Under the pieces are notes generated by a model, which saw only the letters and a list, made by a program, of their open reading frames with translations, ran no database searches and was not told the origin of the DNA. Source: an uncultured Eubacteriales bacterium (GTDB lineage: Bacteria > Bacillota > Clostridia > Christensenellales > Aristaeellaceae). From it: a stretch of DNA of 43,143 nt. Below are positions 1 through 6,637 of the stretch, one piece after another (the first letter of the stretch is position 1; each line of letters begins with the position of its first letter). The stretch lies in contig CADASK010000012.1 of the NCBI GenBank assembly GCA_902790495.1, positions 1 to 43,143 of the forward strand, written 5' to 3'. The position numbers were made by a program, and so were the translations under genes.

Positions 1-34
1 TACGGCACCTTGCCCCATGGAGCAGGGTGCTTTT

Positions 35-83
35 GCGATCCAGAGGCTGAACGTAGCGGAGCGGAGTTCGGACTCTGGATCGC
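35..83. repeat. Inverted repeat near the end of the IS3 remnant
   Basis: An 11-bp arm at 35-45 (GCGATCCAGAG) is perfectly complemented at 73-83, and the pairing resumes for four further bases (49-52 with 66-69) after a three-base mismatch. There is no T-run on either side, so it does not look like an intrinsic terminator. It lies just beyond the stop codon of the transposase fragment, so it may belong to the end of the insertion sequence. The other end is missing, so terminal inverted repeats cannot be compared. Confidence 0.5.
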
Positions 84-89
84 TGTCGG

Positions 90-374
90 TCATGCCACGC
101 ACCTTTGCTTGTACTTTTGAATTCGACGGTTTTCCGAGATGGGATATTGTATCGGTTCTGTGCTCGCAAAGGCCTCGGCCCTCACTTCAGCCGGTGATTT
201 GAATCCGAACCTGGCTTGGTAGCGGCCTTCACTGTAGTATCGAATGAAGTCTTCAATGGCTCTGCGTAGTTCTTCTTCTGAAGTGAATTTCCGAAAACTG
301 TACATCTCCGCCTTTACAATTCCCCAGAAGCCCTCTGTCGGACCGTTGTCGATGCAGCGACCGACTCTCGACAT
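90..374 (-). pseudogene. IS3-family transposase (OrfB), C-terminal fragment
   Basis: The 94-residue frame matches the end of the DDE integrase core of IS3-family OrfB proteins. It contains the signature SMSRVGRCIDNGPTEGFWG, whose glutamate is the last catalytic residue of the DDE triad, and continues through KAEMYSF and a YN-like segment (YYSEGRYQARFGFKSPAEV) to a natural stop. Full OrfB is about 270-300 residues. The two aspartates and the upstream orfA are absent, and homology fades at about 405 just before a terminator. The frame continues upstream without a start for a few codons, so the listed start is arbitrary. It is a decayed remnant, not a working transposase. Confidence 0.85.
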
Positions 375-433
375 GGATTGTATGATATCTGCTGCAAAGG
401 CTACCGCTGCCGGTACACATCTCCCTCAAGTAC

Positions 434-471
434 AAAAACAGGGGGAAGCGCTGAATACCAGCGCTTCCCCC
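434..471 (-). terminator. Intrinsic terminator of the sugar ABC transporter operon
   Basis: A perfect 13-bp stem (441-453 with 459-471, five-base loop) is followed on the minus strand by TGTTTTTG at 433-439. It sits 24 bases after the stop codon of the solute-binding protein gene, as expected for the end of that operon. Confidence 0.92.
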
Positions 472-494
472 GCCAAGGGTAATCCTATCGTCTC

Positions 495-2135
495 TTACTT
501 CTCAAAAGTGTAGCCGTAGAACTCGGCCAGCTTCTCGATGCGCTCGTCGATGATGTCCTGGCCGCCGGCGTTCATGTAGTCCTCCATGTAGGAATCATAC
601 ACGCTGTCGAACTCCTCCACAGGCGCGGAGACAGCCTTGGTGAGCAGCTCGTCGCGCTTGCTGGTCAGGCTGGAGCCGACCTCGGTCTCGCTCTCGATGG
701 TGCCCACGTTGAAGTGCTTCACGAAGCGGCCGTTGTTCTTGCCGTATTCGTTGGCCTTGATCACGACATCGGTCGGGATGCCGGGATAGCTCAGGGCGGT
801 GGTGGCGCCGGTGGCTTCACCCAGGTACAGGCCGTTGCAGCTCATGGTGTAGTCGATGTTGTTGCCGGAGTTCTTCACCCATTCGCCGGTGGCGGGCAGG
901 ATCTCGTACGCGCCGTCATCGTGCAGAATGTAGTTGGTGCCGTCCAGGCCGGTCTGCAGATACTTGATGGTCTCCGCGCTGGAGATGAAGTTGACATACA
1001 GCAGGGAGGCCAGCGGCTCCTTGTTGGTGGACGGGAAGAAGATCTTGCGGTCGCTGCCGACGGCGGCGCCCATGAACTTGCGGGTCACGCCGCTCTCGTT
1101 CGGGAAGCAGTCGATCGGCACAAACATGGCGTCCTCGCCCACGTTGCGCTTCAGGTTGGCGTTGATGCAGTCGTCGCCATTGCGGAAGGGATAGTCCCAG
1201 TTGTGCATGAAGGCGCCCACATAGCCGGCCTTCATGTTGTCGTCTTCCACGGTGCTGTCGTTGTACAGGCCGAAGTCCTTCCAGATCAGGCCCTCGTTGT
1301 ACCACTTGTTCAGCACGCGCACGCCCTCTTTGTAGCCGGGATAGAGCAGATGACGGTCGTCATAGCCGTACACGAACAGGGTCTCGTCGTCCACATCCTC
1401 GGGCACGTAGCTGACGCAGAGCAGGTCGTTGCGCCAGCCGACGTCGGTGGAGGTGGTGTAGGGGATCATCTTCTCAGCGTCCGCGCCCAGCAGCAGCTCG
1501 GCGTTGTCGCGGAAGGCCACCAGGGCATCGTGGAATTCTTCCTCGGTGGTGGGCAGGCCCAGGCCCAGCTTGTCCAGCCAGTCCTTGCGGATGAAGGTGG
1601 TGATGCGGGAGACATCCGCGCGGATGCCTTCGAGCATCCACACAGCGCCGGTTGTGGGATCCTGGTCATAATACAGGTTGTCCTCGCCCAGCAGCGCGAT
1701 CACGTCTCCTATCTGGTCCTTGTACGTCTCCAAATAGGGAGCCAGGTCGATGACGCCGGGGTTGCCGTTGGCGTCCACCATGTTGGCATAGGAGATGATC
1801 GTGTTGGCGCCGTAGGTATAGCTCACGTCGGGCGCCTTGCCGTCGGCCAGCAGGTTCGCGATGTCGTCGGTCTCCGTCCAGCGGCCCACGGACACGAAGC
1901 TCACGTCCACGTTGTACTTCTCGAGCATCTGCTCTTTGATGTACTTGGTCCACACGTTGTCGGTGGGATCGGTGCCGCCATCATTGTTGCGGTTGTAGAT
2001 CTCCACGGTGATGGAGCGGGTCTCGGTGAACTTGCCGTCCACAAAGCCATCGTCCGTCACTTCCGCGAAGGCAGTGGTGACAGCCAGCGAGGCCAGCATG
2101 GCAAGAGCCAGCACCAGGGACAGAATGCGTTTCAT
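495..2135 (-). CDS. Extracellular solute-binding protein of an oligosaccharide ABC transporter (LplA-like)
   Basis: A 546-residue exported protein. Residues 1-24 form a signal peptide ending TTAFA before Glu25, without a lipobox cysteine, which is unusual because Gram-positive binding proteins are normally lipoproteins. The body has the family-1 extracellular binding protein layout seen in LplA/YtcQ proteins (ADGKAPDVSYTYG near the start, the segment around DLAPYLETYKDQIGD, and late KDWLDKLGL). It should capture a sugar oligomer outside the cell and deliver it to the two permeases encoded upstream in the same operon. The start has a strong AAAGGAGG site. The ATPase is not encoded here, as is usual for this class, which shares an MsmX-type ATPase. 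The substrate cannot be read from the sequence. Confidence 0.9.
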   Translation of the reverse strand: MKRILSLVLALAMLASLAVTTAFAEVTDDGFVDGKFTETRSITVEIYNRNNDGGTDPTDNVWTKYIKEQMLEKYNVDVSFVSVGRWTETDDIANLLADGKAPDVSYTYGANTIISYANMVDANGNPGVIDLAPYLETYKDQIGDVIALLGEDNLYYDQDPTTGAVWMLEGIRADVSRITTFIRKDWLDKLGLGLPTTEEEFHDALVAFRDNAELLLGADAEKMIPYTTSTDVGWRNDLLCVSYVPEDVDDETLFVYGYDDRHLLYPGYKEGVRVLNKWYNEGLIWKDFGLYNDSTVEDDNMKAGYVGAFMHNWDYPFRNGDDCINANLKRNVGEDAMFVPIDCFPNESGVTRKFMGAAVGSDRKIFFPSTNKEPLASLLYVNFISSAETIKYLQTGLDGTNYILHDDGAYEILPATGEWVKNSGNNIDYTMSCNGLYLGEATGATTALSYPGIPTDVVIKANEYGKNNGRFVKHFNVGTIESETEVGSSLTSKRDELLTKAVSAPVEEFDSVYDSYMEDYMNAGGQDIIDERIEKLAEFYGYTFEK

Positions 2136-2160
2136 GGATGATACCTCCTTTTATTTTTCA

Positions 2161-2174
2161 GGGTGCTTACACCC
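2161..2174 (-). other. Small intercistronic hairpin between permease and binding protein genes
   Basis: GGGTG at 2161-2165 pairs with CACCC at 2170-2174 around a four-base loop, between the stop of the second permease and the ribosome binding site of the binding protein. Such hairpins often stabilise the binding-protein part of the mRNA. That role is inference. Confidence 0.35.
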
Positions 2175-2181
2175 CAAAGGA

Positions 2182-3117
2182 TCAGCCTTTGACGGCGCCG
2201 ATGGTCACGCCGGTCACAAAATACCGCTGCAGCCACGGATAGACCAGCAGGATCGGCACCGTGGCGAACATCACAGTCGCCATCTGGATCGTTTTGGATA
2301 CGCCGTTGGCGAAGAAGCCTTCCTGCGCCGCCTGCTCAGTGGTCTGCGTGGAGTTCTTGATCACGTTGTACAGCAGCAGCTGGATGGGCCAGTATTTCTC
2401 CGCGTCCTTGTGCTTGAGGTACATCAGCGCGTCGGAGAAGCCGTTCCAGCGGCCCACGGCGTAGAACAGGCTCAGGGTGGCGATCACGGGCAGGCTCAGG
2501 GGCAGGTAGATCTGCACCAGCACGCGGATCGGACTTGCGCCGTCGATCTCGGCCGCCTCGCGCAGGCTGTCCGGCACGCTGTAGAAGAAGGAGCGCATGA
2601 TGATGACATTGAACACGCTGATGCAATTGGGGAAAATGAGGGCATAGGGCGTGTTCAGCATATGCATCCGGCTCAGCAGCAGGTAGGAGGGGATGGTGCC
2701 GGCGCTGAAATACATCGTGAAGAGAAAGAGGAAGTTGATGAACTTGCCGCCCTTGAGGTTGCTGTAGGTCAGCGGGTAGGCCGCGCAGATTGTGAGGCTG
2801 ATGGACAGCAGCGTGCACATCACGGTGAGGATGGCGGTCCAGCCGAGGGAGCGGACGTACTTTTCGGTCGTCAGCACCGTCTTGTAGGCCTCGAAATTCC
2901 AGCCCTTGGGCCAGATAAAAACCTCATTGCGCACCAGGTACTCGGCGGAGGACAGGCTGCTAGCCAGCACGTGCAGCATCGGGAGGACGCACATCAGCAT
3001 CAGCAGGAAGCAGACCGCTGCGATCGCCAGGTCCTCCAAGCGCGTTTTGCGGGACTTGATCATGCCGTCGTGCAGTCTTTTCGTCTGCCGGCTGGCAGGC
3101 TTATCAGCGATACTCAT
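2182..3117 (-). CDS. Carbohydrate ABC transporter permease (YtcP/AraQ-like)
   Basis: A 311-residue inner membrane protein with about six transmembrane segments (first at roughly 29-51). The cytoplasmic EAA loop begins at about residue 186 with EAAEIDGASPIRVLVQIYLP, the conserved contact for the ATPase in binding-protein-dependent permeases. The C-terminus ends VTGVTIGAVKG, typical of the YtcP/LplC branch of the AraQ family. The ATG start is preceded by AAGGAGGTG. It forms a heterodimer with the LplB-type permease encoded 15 bases upstream, and the binding protein gene follows it. Confidence 0.93.
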   Translation of the reverse strand: MSIADKPASRQTKRLHDGMIKSRKTRLEDLAIAAVCFLLMLMCVLPMLHVLASSLSSAEYLVRNEVFIWPKGWNFEAYKTVLTTEKYVRSLGWTAILTVMCTLLSISLTICAAYPLTYSNLKGGKFINFLFLFTMYFSAGTIPSYLLLSRMHMLNTPYALIFPNCISVFNVIIMRSFFYSVPDSLREAAEIDGASPIRVLVQIYLPLSLPVIATLSLFYAVGRWNGFSDALMYLKHKDAEKYWPIQLLLYNVIKNSTQTTEQAAQEGFFANGVSKTIQMATVMFATVPILLVYPWLQRYFVTGVTIGAVKG

Positions 3118-3132
3118 CTTGTCCGCACCTCC

Positions 3133-4092
3133 TTACCAGATGCCCCGCTCGCCAAATCTCTTGGCCAGCGTATTCGACATGAGCAGGAAGATCACGCACA
3201 CCACGCTCTGGAACAGACCCACCGCCGTGCTCAGGGCGTATTGCTGGCCGTTGATGCCGCGCTCATACACGAAAATGGAGATCGTCTTGCTCGCGCCCTC
3301 CACCAGCTTGGTGCTCAGCGTGAAGGGACGGTCAAACTCGGAGCCCAGGATATGGCCGAGGTTCATGATCAGCAGCACGATGATGGTGGAACGGATGCCC
3401 GGCAGCGTCACATGCCAGATTTTTTTCCAGCGGCCTGCGCCGTCTACCTCCGCCGCTTCATACAATTCAGGGCTGATGCCCGTGAGGGCGGCCAGGTAGA
3501 TGATGGTGTTCCACCCGCATTCCTTCCATATGCCCAGGAAGATGTAGGTCCCCCGCCAGTATCCCTCGTCCCCCATGAAGGGGATGCTCGTTCCCATCAG
3601 CTTGTTGATGATGCCGTCATTGGTGGCGAACAGACGCAGGGTGATGCTGGAGATGATGACCCAGCTGAGGAAGTGCGGCAGGTACAGCACGGTCTGGGTG
3701 ACGCGCTTGTACTTCGGATAGGCCAGTTCGTTGAGCAGCAGGGCCATGATGATCGGCATCGGCATACCGATGAAGAGGTCCAGCAGGTTCAGGAAGATCG
3801 TATTCCGCAGCGACGTGATGAAGCCGCGGTCCCTGAAGGCTTTGATGAACCAGTCGAGGCCATTGTTCTTGACCCAGTCCACCTTCCACGGCGGCACAAG
3901 GATGTTGTTCTTCTTGAAGGCGAGCAGGATATACGCCATCGGTGTATACCGGAAGATGATAAAGAACGCGATGGGCAGCAAAAGCAGAAGGTACAGTGAC
4001 CAGTACCGGCGCATGTAATTCCTCCAGGAGAGCCGTCCCGGCGATCTGCGCGCGACCGTCGTCCCTGCTCCACCGTTTCCAGTACGTTTCAA
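3133..4092 (-). CDS. lplB: ABC transporter permease (LplB family)
   Basis: Membrane permease of the LplB group (polysaccharide or oligosaccharide import). The first hydrophobic segment is YLLLLLPIAFFIIFRYTPM and the EAA loop near residue 210 reads YEAAEVDGAGRWKKIWHVTLPG. The C-terminus SNTLAKRFGERGIW is the family signature. I chose the TTG at 4092 (319 residues) because GGGGGAGG lies eight bases upstream (4101-4108). An in-frame ATG at 4140 would add 16 residues but has no good ribosome site and lies only about 13 bases after the predicted transcription start. First structural gene of the transporter operon, downstream of the AraC-type regulator gene. Confidence 0.9.
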   Translation of the reverse strand: MKRTGNGGAGTTVARRSPGRLSWRNYMRRYWSLYLLLLLPIAFFIIFRYTPMAYILLAFKKNNILVPPWKVDWVKNNGLDWFIKAFRDRGFITSLRNTIFLNLLDLFIGMPMPIIMALLLNELAYPKYKRVTQTVLYLPHFLSWVIISSITLRLFATNDGIINKLMGTSIPFMGDEGYWRGTYIFLGIWKECGWNTIIYLAALTGISPELYEAAEVDGAGRWKKIWHVTLPGIRSTIIVLLIMNLGHILGSEFDRPFTLSTKLVEGASKTISIFVYERGINGQQYALSTAVGLFQSVVCVIFLLMSNTLAKRFGERGIW

Positions 4093-4159
4093 GTGCGATT
4101 CCTCCCCCGTCACATGTCCGTCCTTCCCCGGTTTGTACATTTTTCTTCATTCTGAAAAC

Positions 4160-4188
4160 ATTATATCGAAACCCAGAGGGCCTCACTA
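4160..4188 (-). promoter_or_regulatory. Probable promoter of the sugar transporter operon
   Basis: A perfect TATAAT (minus strand, 4160-4165) lies upstream of the first permease, but the best -35 at 17-bp spacing, TAGTGA (4183-4188), matches consensus at only three positions. A good -10 with a poor -35 suits an activator-dependent promoter, and an AraC-type activator gene lies just upstream. The predicted start is near 4153. Confidence 0.6.
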
Positions 4189-4255
4189 ATCGAATGGGGA
4201 GAATAACCTATCAGATATTGCGATTCTTTTGGACGCAAAGCAGCCGTTTTCTCTC

Positions 4256-4297
4256 GCCATTTTGTTGAAATGGCATAAAGTCAACCAGATTTGACTT
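4256..4297. promoter_or_regulatory. Two adjacent inverted repeats, possible operator region
   Basis: GCCATTT (4256-4262) is complemented at 4268-4274, and AAGTCAA (4278-4284) at 4291-4297. The two dyads are centred about 22 bp apart, so they face the same side of the helix. They lie between the regulator gene and the transporter promoter, about 100-145 bp upstream of the predicted start. Neither is followed by a T-run. A binding site for the AraC-type protein is plausible but unproven; AraC sites are more often direct repeats. Confidence 0.35.
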
Positions 4298-4329
4298 GCA
4301 AATGACAATATTTCTTCATTTGAGATCAA

Positions 4330-5217
4330 TTATTGCTCACTCTGTGTGCCGGCGCCCTCGTTCCTCCTGCGCGTCTGCTTCATGCGGCGATACTGCGTGG
4401 GCGTCACCTCCTCATACTGCTTGAAGACCCGGTTGAACGTGGCGATGGAGCCGAAGCCAGATCGGAACGCGACCTCGGTGACCGGCATGTCCATCTCACT
4501 GAGCAGGTGCCGGCAGAGGCGGATGCGCTGCCGCATATAAAACTCATAGAAGCTCATGCCCGCATACTCCCTGAACAGCCGTGCAAAGTGGTACTTGCTG
4601 TAGCCCGAATAGGCCGCCATTCCCTCCAGCGTCAGCTTCTCCGCGCAGTGTTCGGCGATGTAGGCGTACACGTCCAGCAGCACCTCGCTCATGTCATGGC
4701 GGTGGTCCTTCTGGTTCCCTTCCCCGCGCTGCATCAGCCAGCGGCCCAGGCGGATCAGGAAAAGACTGACCCAGGCAACCATGGCGGCATTCCGCAGGGC
4801 TTCCCCTTTTTCGCGCTCGCGGATCGCCCGCCAGAGATCAGCGGAGGCATTCTGCAGCATCTCCTGGTCGCCGTCCAGACGCAGGTGCACACAGGGGTAA
4901 AACAGATGCTGCACGCTGGTCATCCCATCCATGCCGTAGATGACGCTCTGATCGATGAGGAAAATGTACCGCTGGCCGCTTTCCGGCGCGAAGATCTCGT
5001 GCACCACGCCGGATGGGATGACAATGATCTCCTGCGGCAGTACTTCGTAGTGATCGTTGTCCACCATCAGGTTGTAGGGCCCGCTCACCGGCATGATAAT
5101 CTCATAAGCCCTGTGCCAGTGCGCAGGATAATCGTCCGGCTCCTGGTTGAGATAAACACGGATCGGGCTGTTGTCATGATGATCCAGCTGACGCAGGCTG
5201 CTGTAGGATTCTTCCAC
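4330..5217 (-). CDS. AraC-family transcriptional regulator with N-terminal cupin domain
   Basis: A 295-residue regulator. Residues from about 15 to 110 form a cupin-type sensor domain (HWHRAYEIIMPVSGPY then IPSGVVHEIF). Residues from about 180 to 290 carry the two helix-turn-helix motifs of AraC proteins (LTLEGMAAYSGYSKYHFARL and VTEVAFRSGFGSIATFNRVF) and end with the usual TPTQYRR. The GTG start at 5217 follows a G-rich site. It is encoded immediately upstream of the sugar ABC operon on the same strand and probably activates it in response to the imported sugar; the ligand is unknown. A consensus promoter precedes it. Confidence 0.92.
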   Translation of the reverse strand: MEESYSSLRQLDHHDNSPIRVYLNQEPDDYPAHWHRAYEIIMPVSGPYNLMVDNDHYEVLPQEIIVIPSGVVHEIFAPESGQRYIFLIDQSVIYGMDGMTSVQHLFYPCVHLRLDGDQEMLQNASADLWRAIREREKGEALRNAAMVAWVSLFLIRLGRWLMQRGEGNQKDHRHDMSEVLLDVYAYIAEHCAEKLTLEGMAAYSGYSKYHFARLFREYAGMSFYEFYMRQRIRLCRHLLSEMDMPVTEVAFRSGFGSIATFNRVFKQYEEVTPTQYRRMKQTRRRNEGAGTQSEQ

Positions 5218-5267
5218 AAAAAAGCCCCCCGGTTCAAACGCGCGCTATGCCTGTTTCTCTTGCCCTG

Positions 5268-5297
5268 ATTATAGCGCACAGTAGGTTGAAATGTCAA
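5268..5297 (-). promoter_or_regulatory. Sigma-A promoter of the araC-type gene
   Basis: On the minus strand TTGACA (5292-5297), an 18-bp spacer and TATAAT (5268-5273) give consensus hexamers. The predicted start is near 5261, about 44 bases before the GTG start codon. Confidence 0.85.
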
Positions 5298-5420
5298 TGC
5301 TTATTACCATTTTGCACACCATGCGCAGGAGTCGCCGGTCGCTTCATATCCTGAATCTCCACATCCAAAACGAGCCGCGGTGCGCCTACAGAGTTTTACA
5401 ACTCCCGGCGCGCATCGCGC

Positions 5421-5449
5421 TTTTCTTTTGGGCGATGGCATGGTATAAT
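5421..5449 (+). promoter_or_regulatory. Extended -10 promoter of the LCP gene
   Basis: TGGTATAAT (5441-5449) is a perfect extended -10 element. The -35 region at 17-bp spacing (TTTTCT, 5421-5426) is weak, as is common with extended -10 promoters. It lies 57 bases before the LCP start codon. Confidence 0.75.
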
Positions 5450-5505
5450 AGCTGCGGCAGGCGGGCTTGCCCTGTTTGCCGTGCTCATGCGAGGAGATGT
5501 GAACC

Positions 5506-6477
5506 ATGAAGTTCTTCCAGCGTATACTCTCTGCCCTGCTGGCGCTGGCGCTCATGCTGACCGCCTGCATCGCCCTGGCGGATACCCCAAAGCCCATCGA
5601 GGCCCTCACGGACGAGGAGGTGCCGGAGCCGCTGAAGGGACAGCACCACTATCTGCTGCTGTGCGTCGACCAGTGGAACAAGCCCATGGGCAACACCGAC
5701 GGCATGGTGCTGGTCACCCTGGACACCCGCCAGCACCGGGTGATGCTGACCTCCTTCATCCGCGACGCCCTGGTGCAGCGGCCCGACGGCCACATCGGGC
5801 GCATCAACTATATCGCCAAGAACTATTCGCCGGAGGAGCTCTGCAGCGTCATCAGCCGCCACATCGGCGTGAAGGTGGAGAAGTACATCCTCTTCAACTT
5901 CAGCCAGATCCAGTCCATCATCAACTACCTGAGCGGCGTGGACATCACGATTGACGACAGCGAGGCCACCTACCTCACCCGCTACGCGATTCCCAAGGAT
6001 TCCACCAAGCCGCGCATCCGCGGCGCCGGCACCTACCACTTCAACGGCCACTCGGCGGTCATCTACATGCGCATCCGTAAGGCCAGCGGCCGTGGCGACT
6101 TCATGCGCACCCAGCGCGTGCGCACCGTCCTCTCCACCCTGGCCCAGCAGTGCCGGGAGATCACCGAGGCCGACGCCCGCAAGTTGGTGGACGCCGTGCT
6201 GGAGAATTCCTCCCGCACCAACATGAACGTGGACGACATGGTCAACGCCATGACCCAGGCCTTCGGTCTGCGCACCTGCACCATGGAGGAGCTGCGAATT
6301 CCGCCCGACGACGCGGTGCAGCCGATCCAGTACGCGGGCATGGCCGCCCAGCAGGTGGATTGGACCGCCTGCCGCCAGGAGATGGCCAACTATCTGGAGA
6401 ACAGCTTCCTCGTGCTGGATGAGACAGAGGATTACGAAGAGAGCATTGACGACCTCGACATGTCAGTGGATTGGTAA
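5506..6477 (+). CDS. LytR-CpsA-Psr (LCP) family exported protein
   Basis: A 323-residue protein whose core (about 47-210) matches LCP phosphotransferases, which attach teichoic acids or polysaccharides to peptidoglycan. Visible motifs are LTSFIRDALVQ, RINYI, the Y..F.Q...I.Y.SGVDI block and the conserved GHSAVIYMRIRK followed by DFMRTQRVRTVL. LCP proteins usually have a long N-terminal membrane helix. Here there is a signal peptide with the lipobox-like LTAC (Cys21), or alternatively cleavage after IALA at residue 25. The acidic C-terminal tail is not part of the family. The ATG is preceded by GAGGAGATG. It stands alone, with a repeat element downstream. Confidence 0.87.
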   Translation: MKFFQRILSALLALALMLTACIALADTPKPIEALTDEEVPEPLKGQHHYLLLCVDQWNKPMGNTDGMVLVTLDTRQHRVMLTSFIRDALVQRPDGHIGRINYIAKNYSPEELCSVISRHIGVKVEKYILFNFSQIQSIINYLSGVDITIDDSEATYLTRYAIPKDSTKPRIRGAGTYHFNGHSAVIYMRIRKASGRGDFMRTQRVRTVLSTLAQQCREITEADARKLVDAVLENSSRTNMNVDDMVNAMTQAFGLRTCTMEELRIPPDDAVQPIQYAGMAAQQVDWTACRQEMANYLENSFLVLDETEDYEESIDDLDMSVDW

Positions 6478-6527
6478 AGCCATTCCTATGCTTTTCTCTC
6501 ATTGTTAAGCTTATGGCTGCATGGAGA

Positions 6528-6586
6528 TTCCGCGCCTGCGGGCGCGGGCAAAGGGCTTTGCGATCGCCCTTTGCAAACCTTCGCCC
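6528..6586 (+). repeat. Dispersed palindromic element, copy A (short form)
   Basis: This is a two-hairpin element. The first hairpin pairs CCGCGCC (6530-6536) with GGCGCGG (6541-6547). The second pairs GCAAAGGGC (6548-6556) with GCCCTTTGC (6566-6574) around TTTGCGATC. It ends CTTCGCC and has no T-run. It lies between two plus-strand genes and is the only copy that reads in the same direction as its flanking genes. Confidence 0.9.
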
Positions 6587-6637
6587 GACCTGTCTAGTAA
6601 TGCAATTGAAACCCATTGCTTGAGGATGTGATTTTAT

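Noticed and set aside
714-2141. Long plus-strand open frame opposite the solute-binding protein gene
   Set aside because: Antisense to a clear gene in GC-rich DNA. Its translation is His/Val/Gly-rich low-information sequence with no ribosome site or family match.
2008-3999. 663-codon plus-strand open frame opposite the permease genes
   Set aside because: It is a shadow of two well-supported permease genes, with composition typical of antisense frames (His, Gln, Asp rich).
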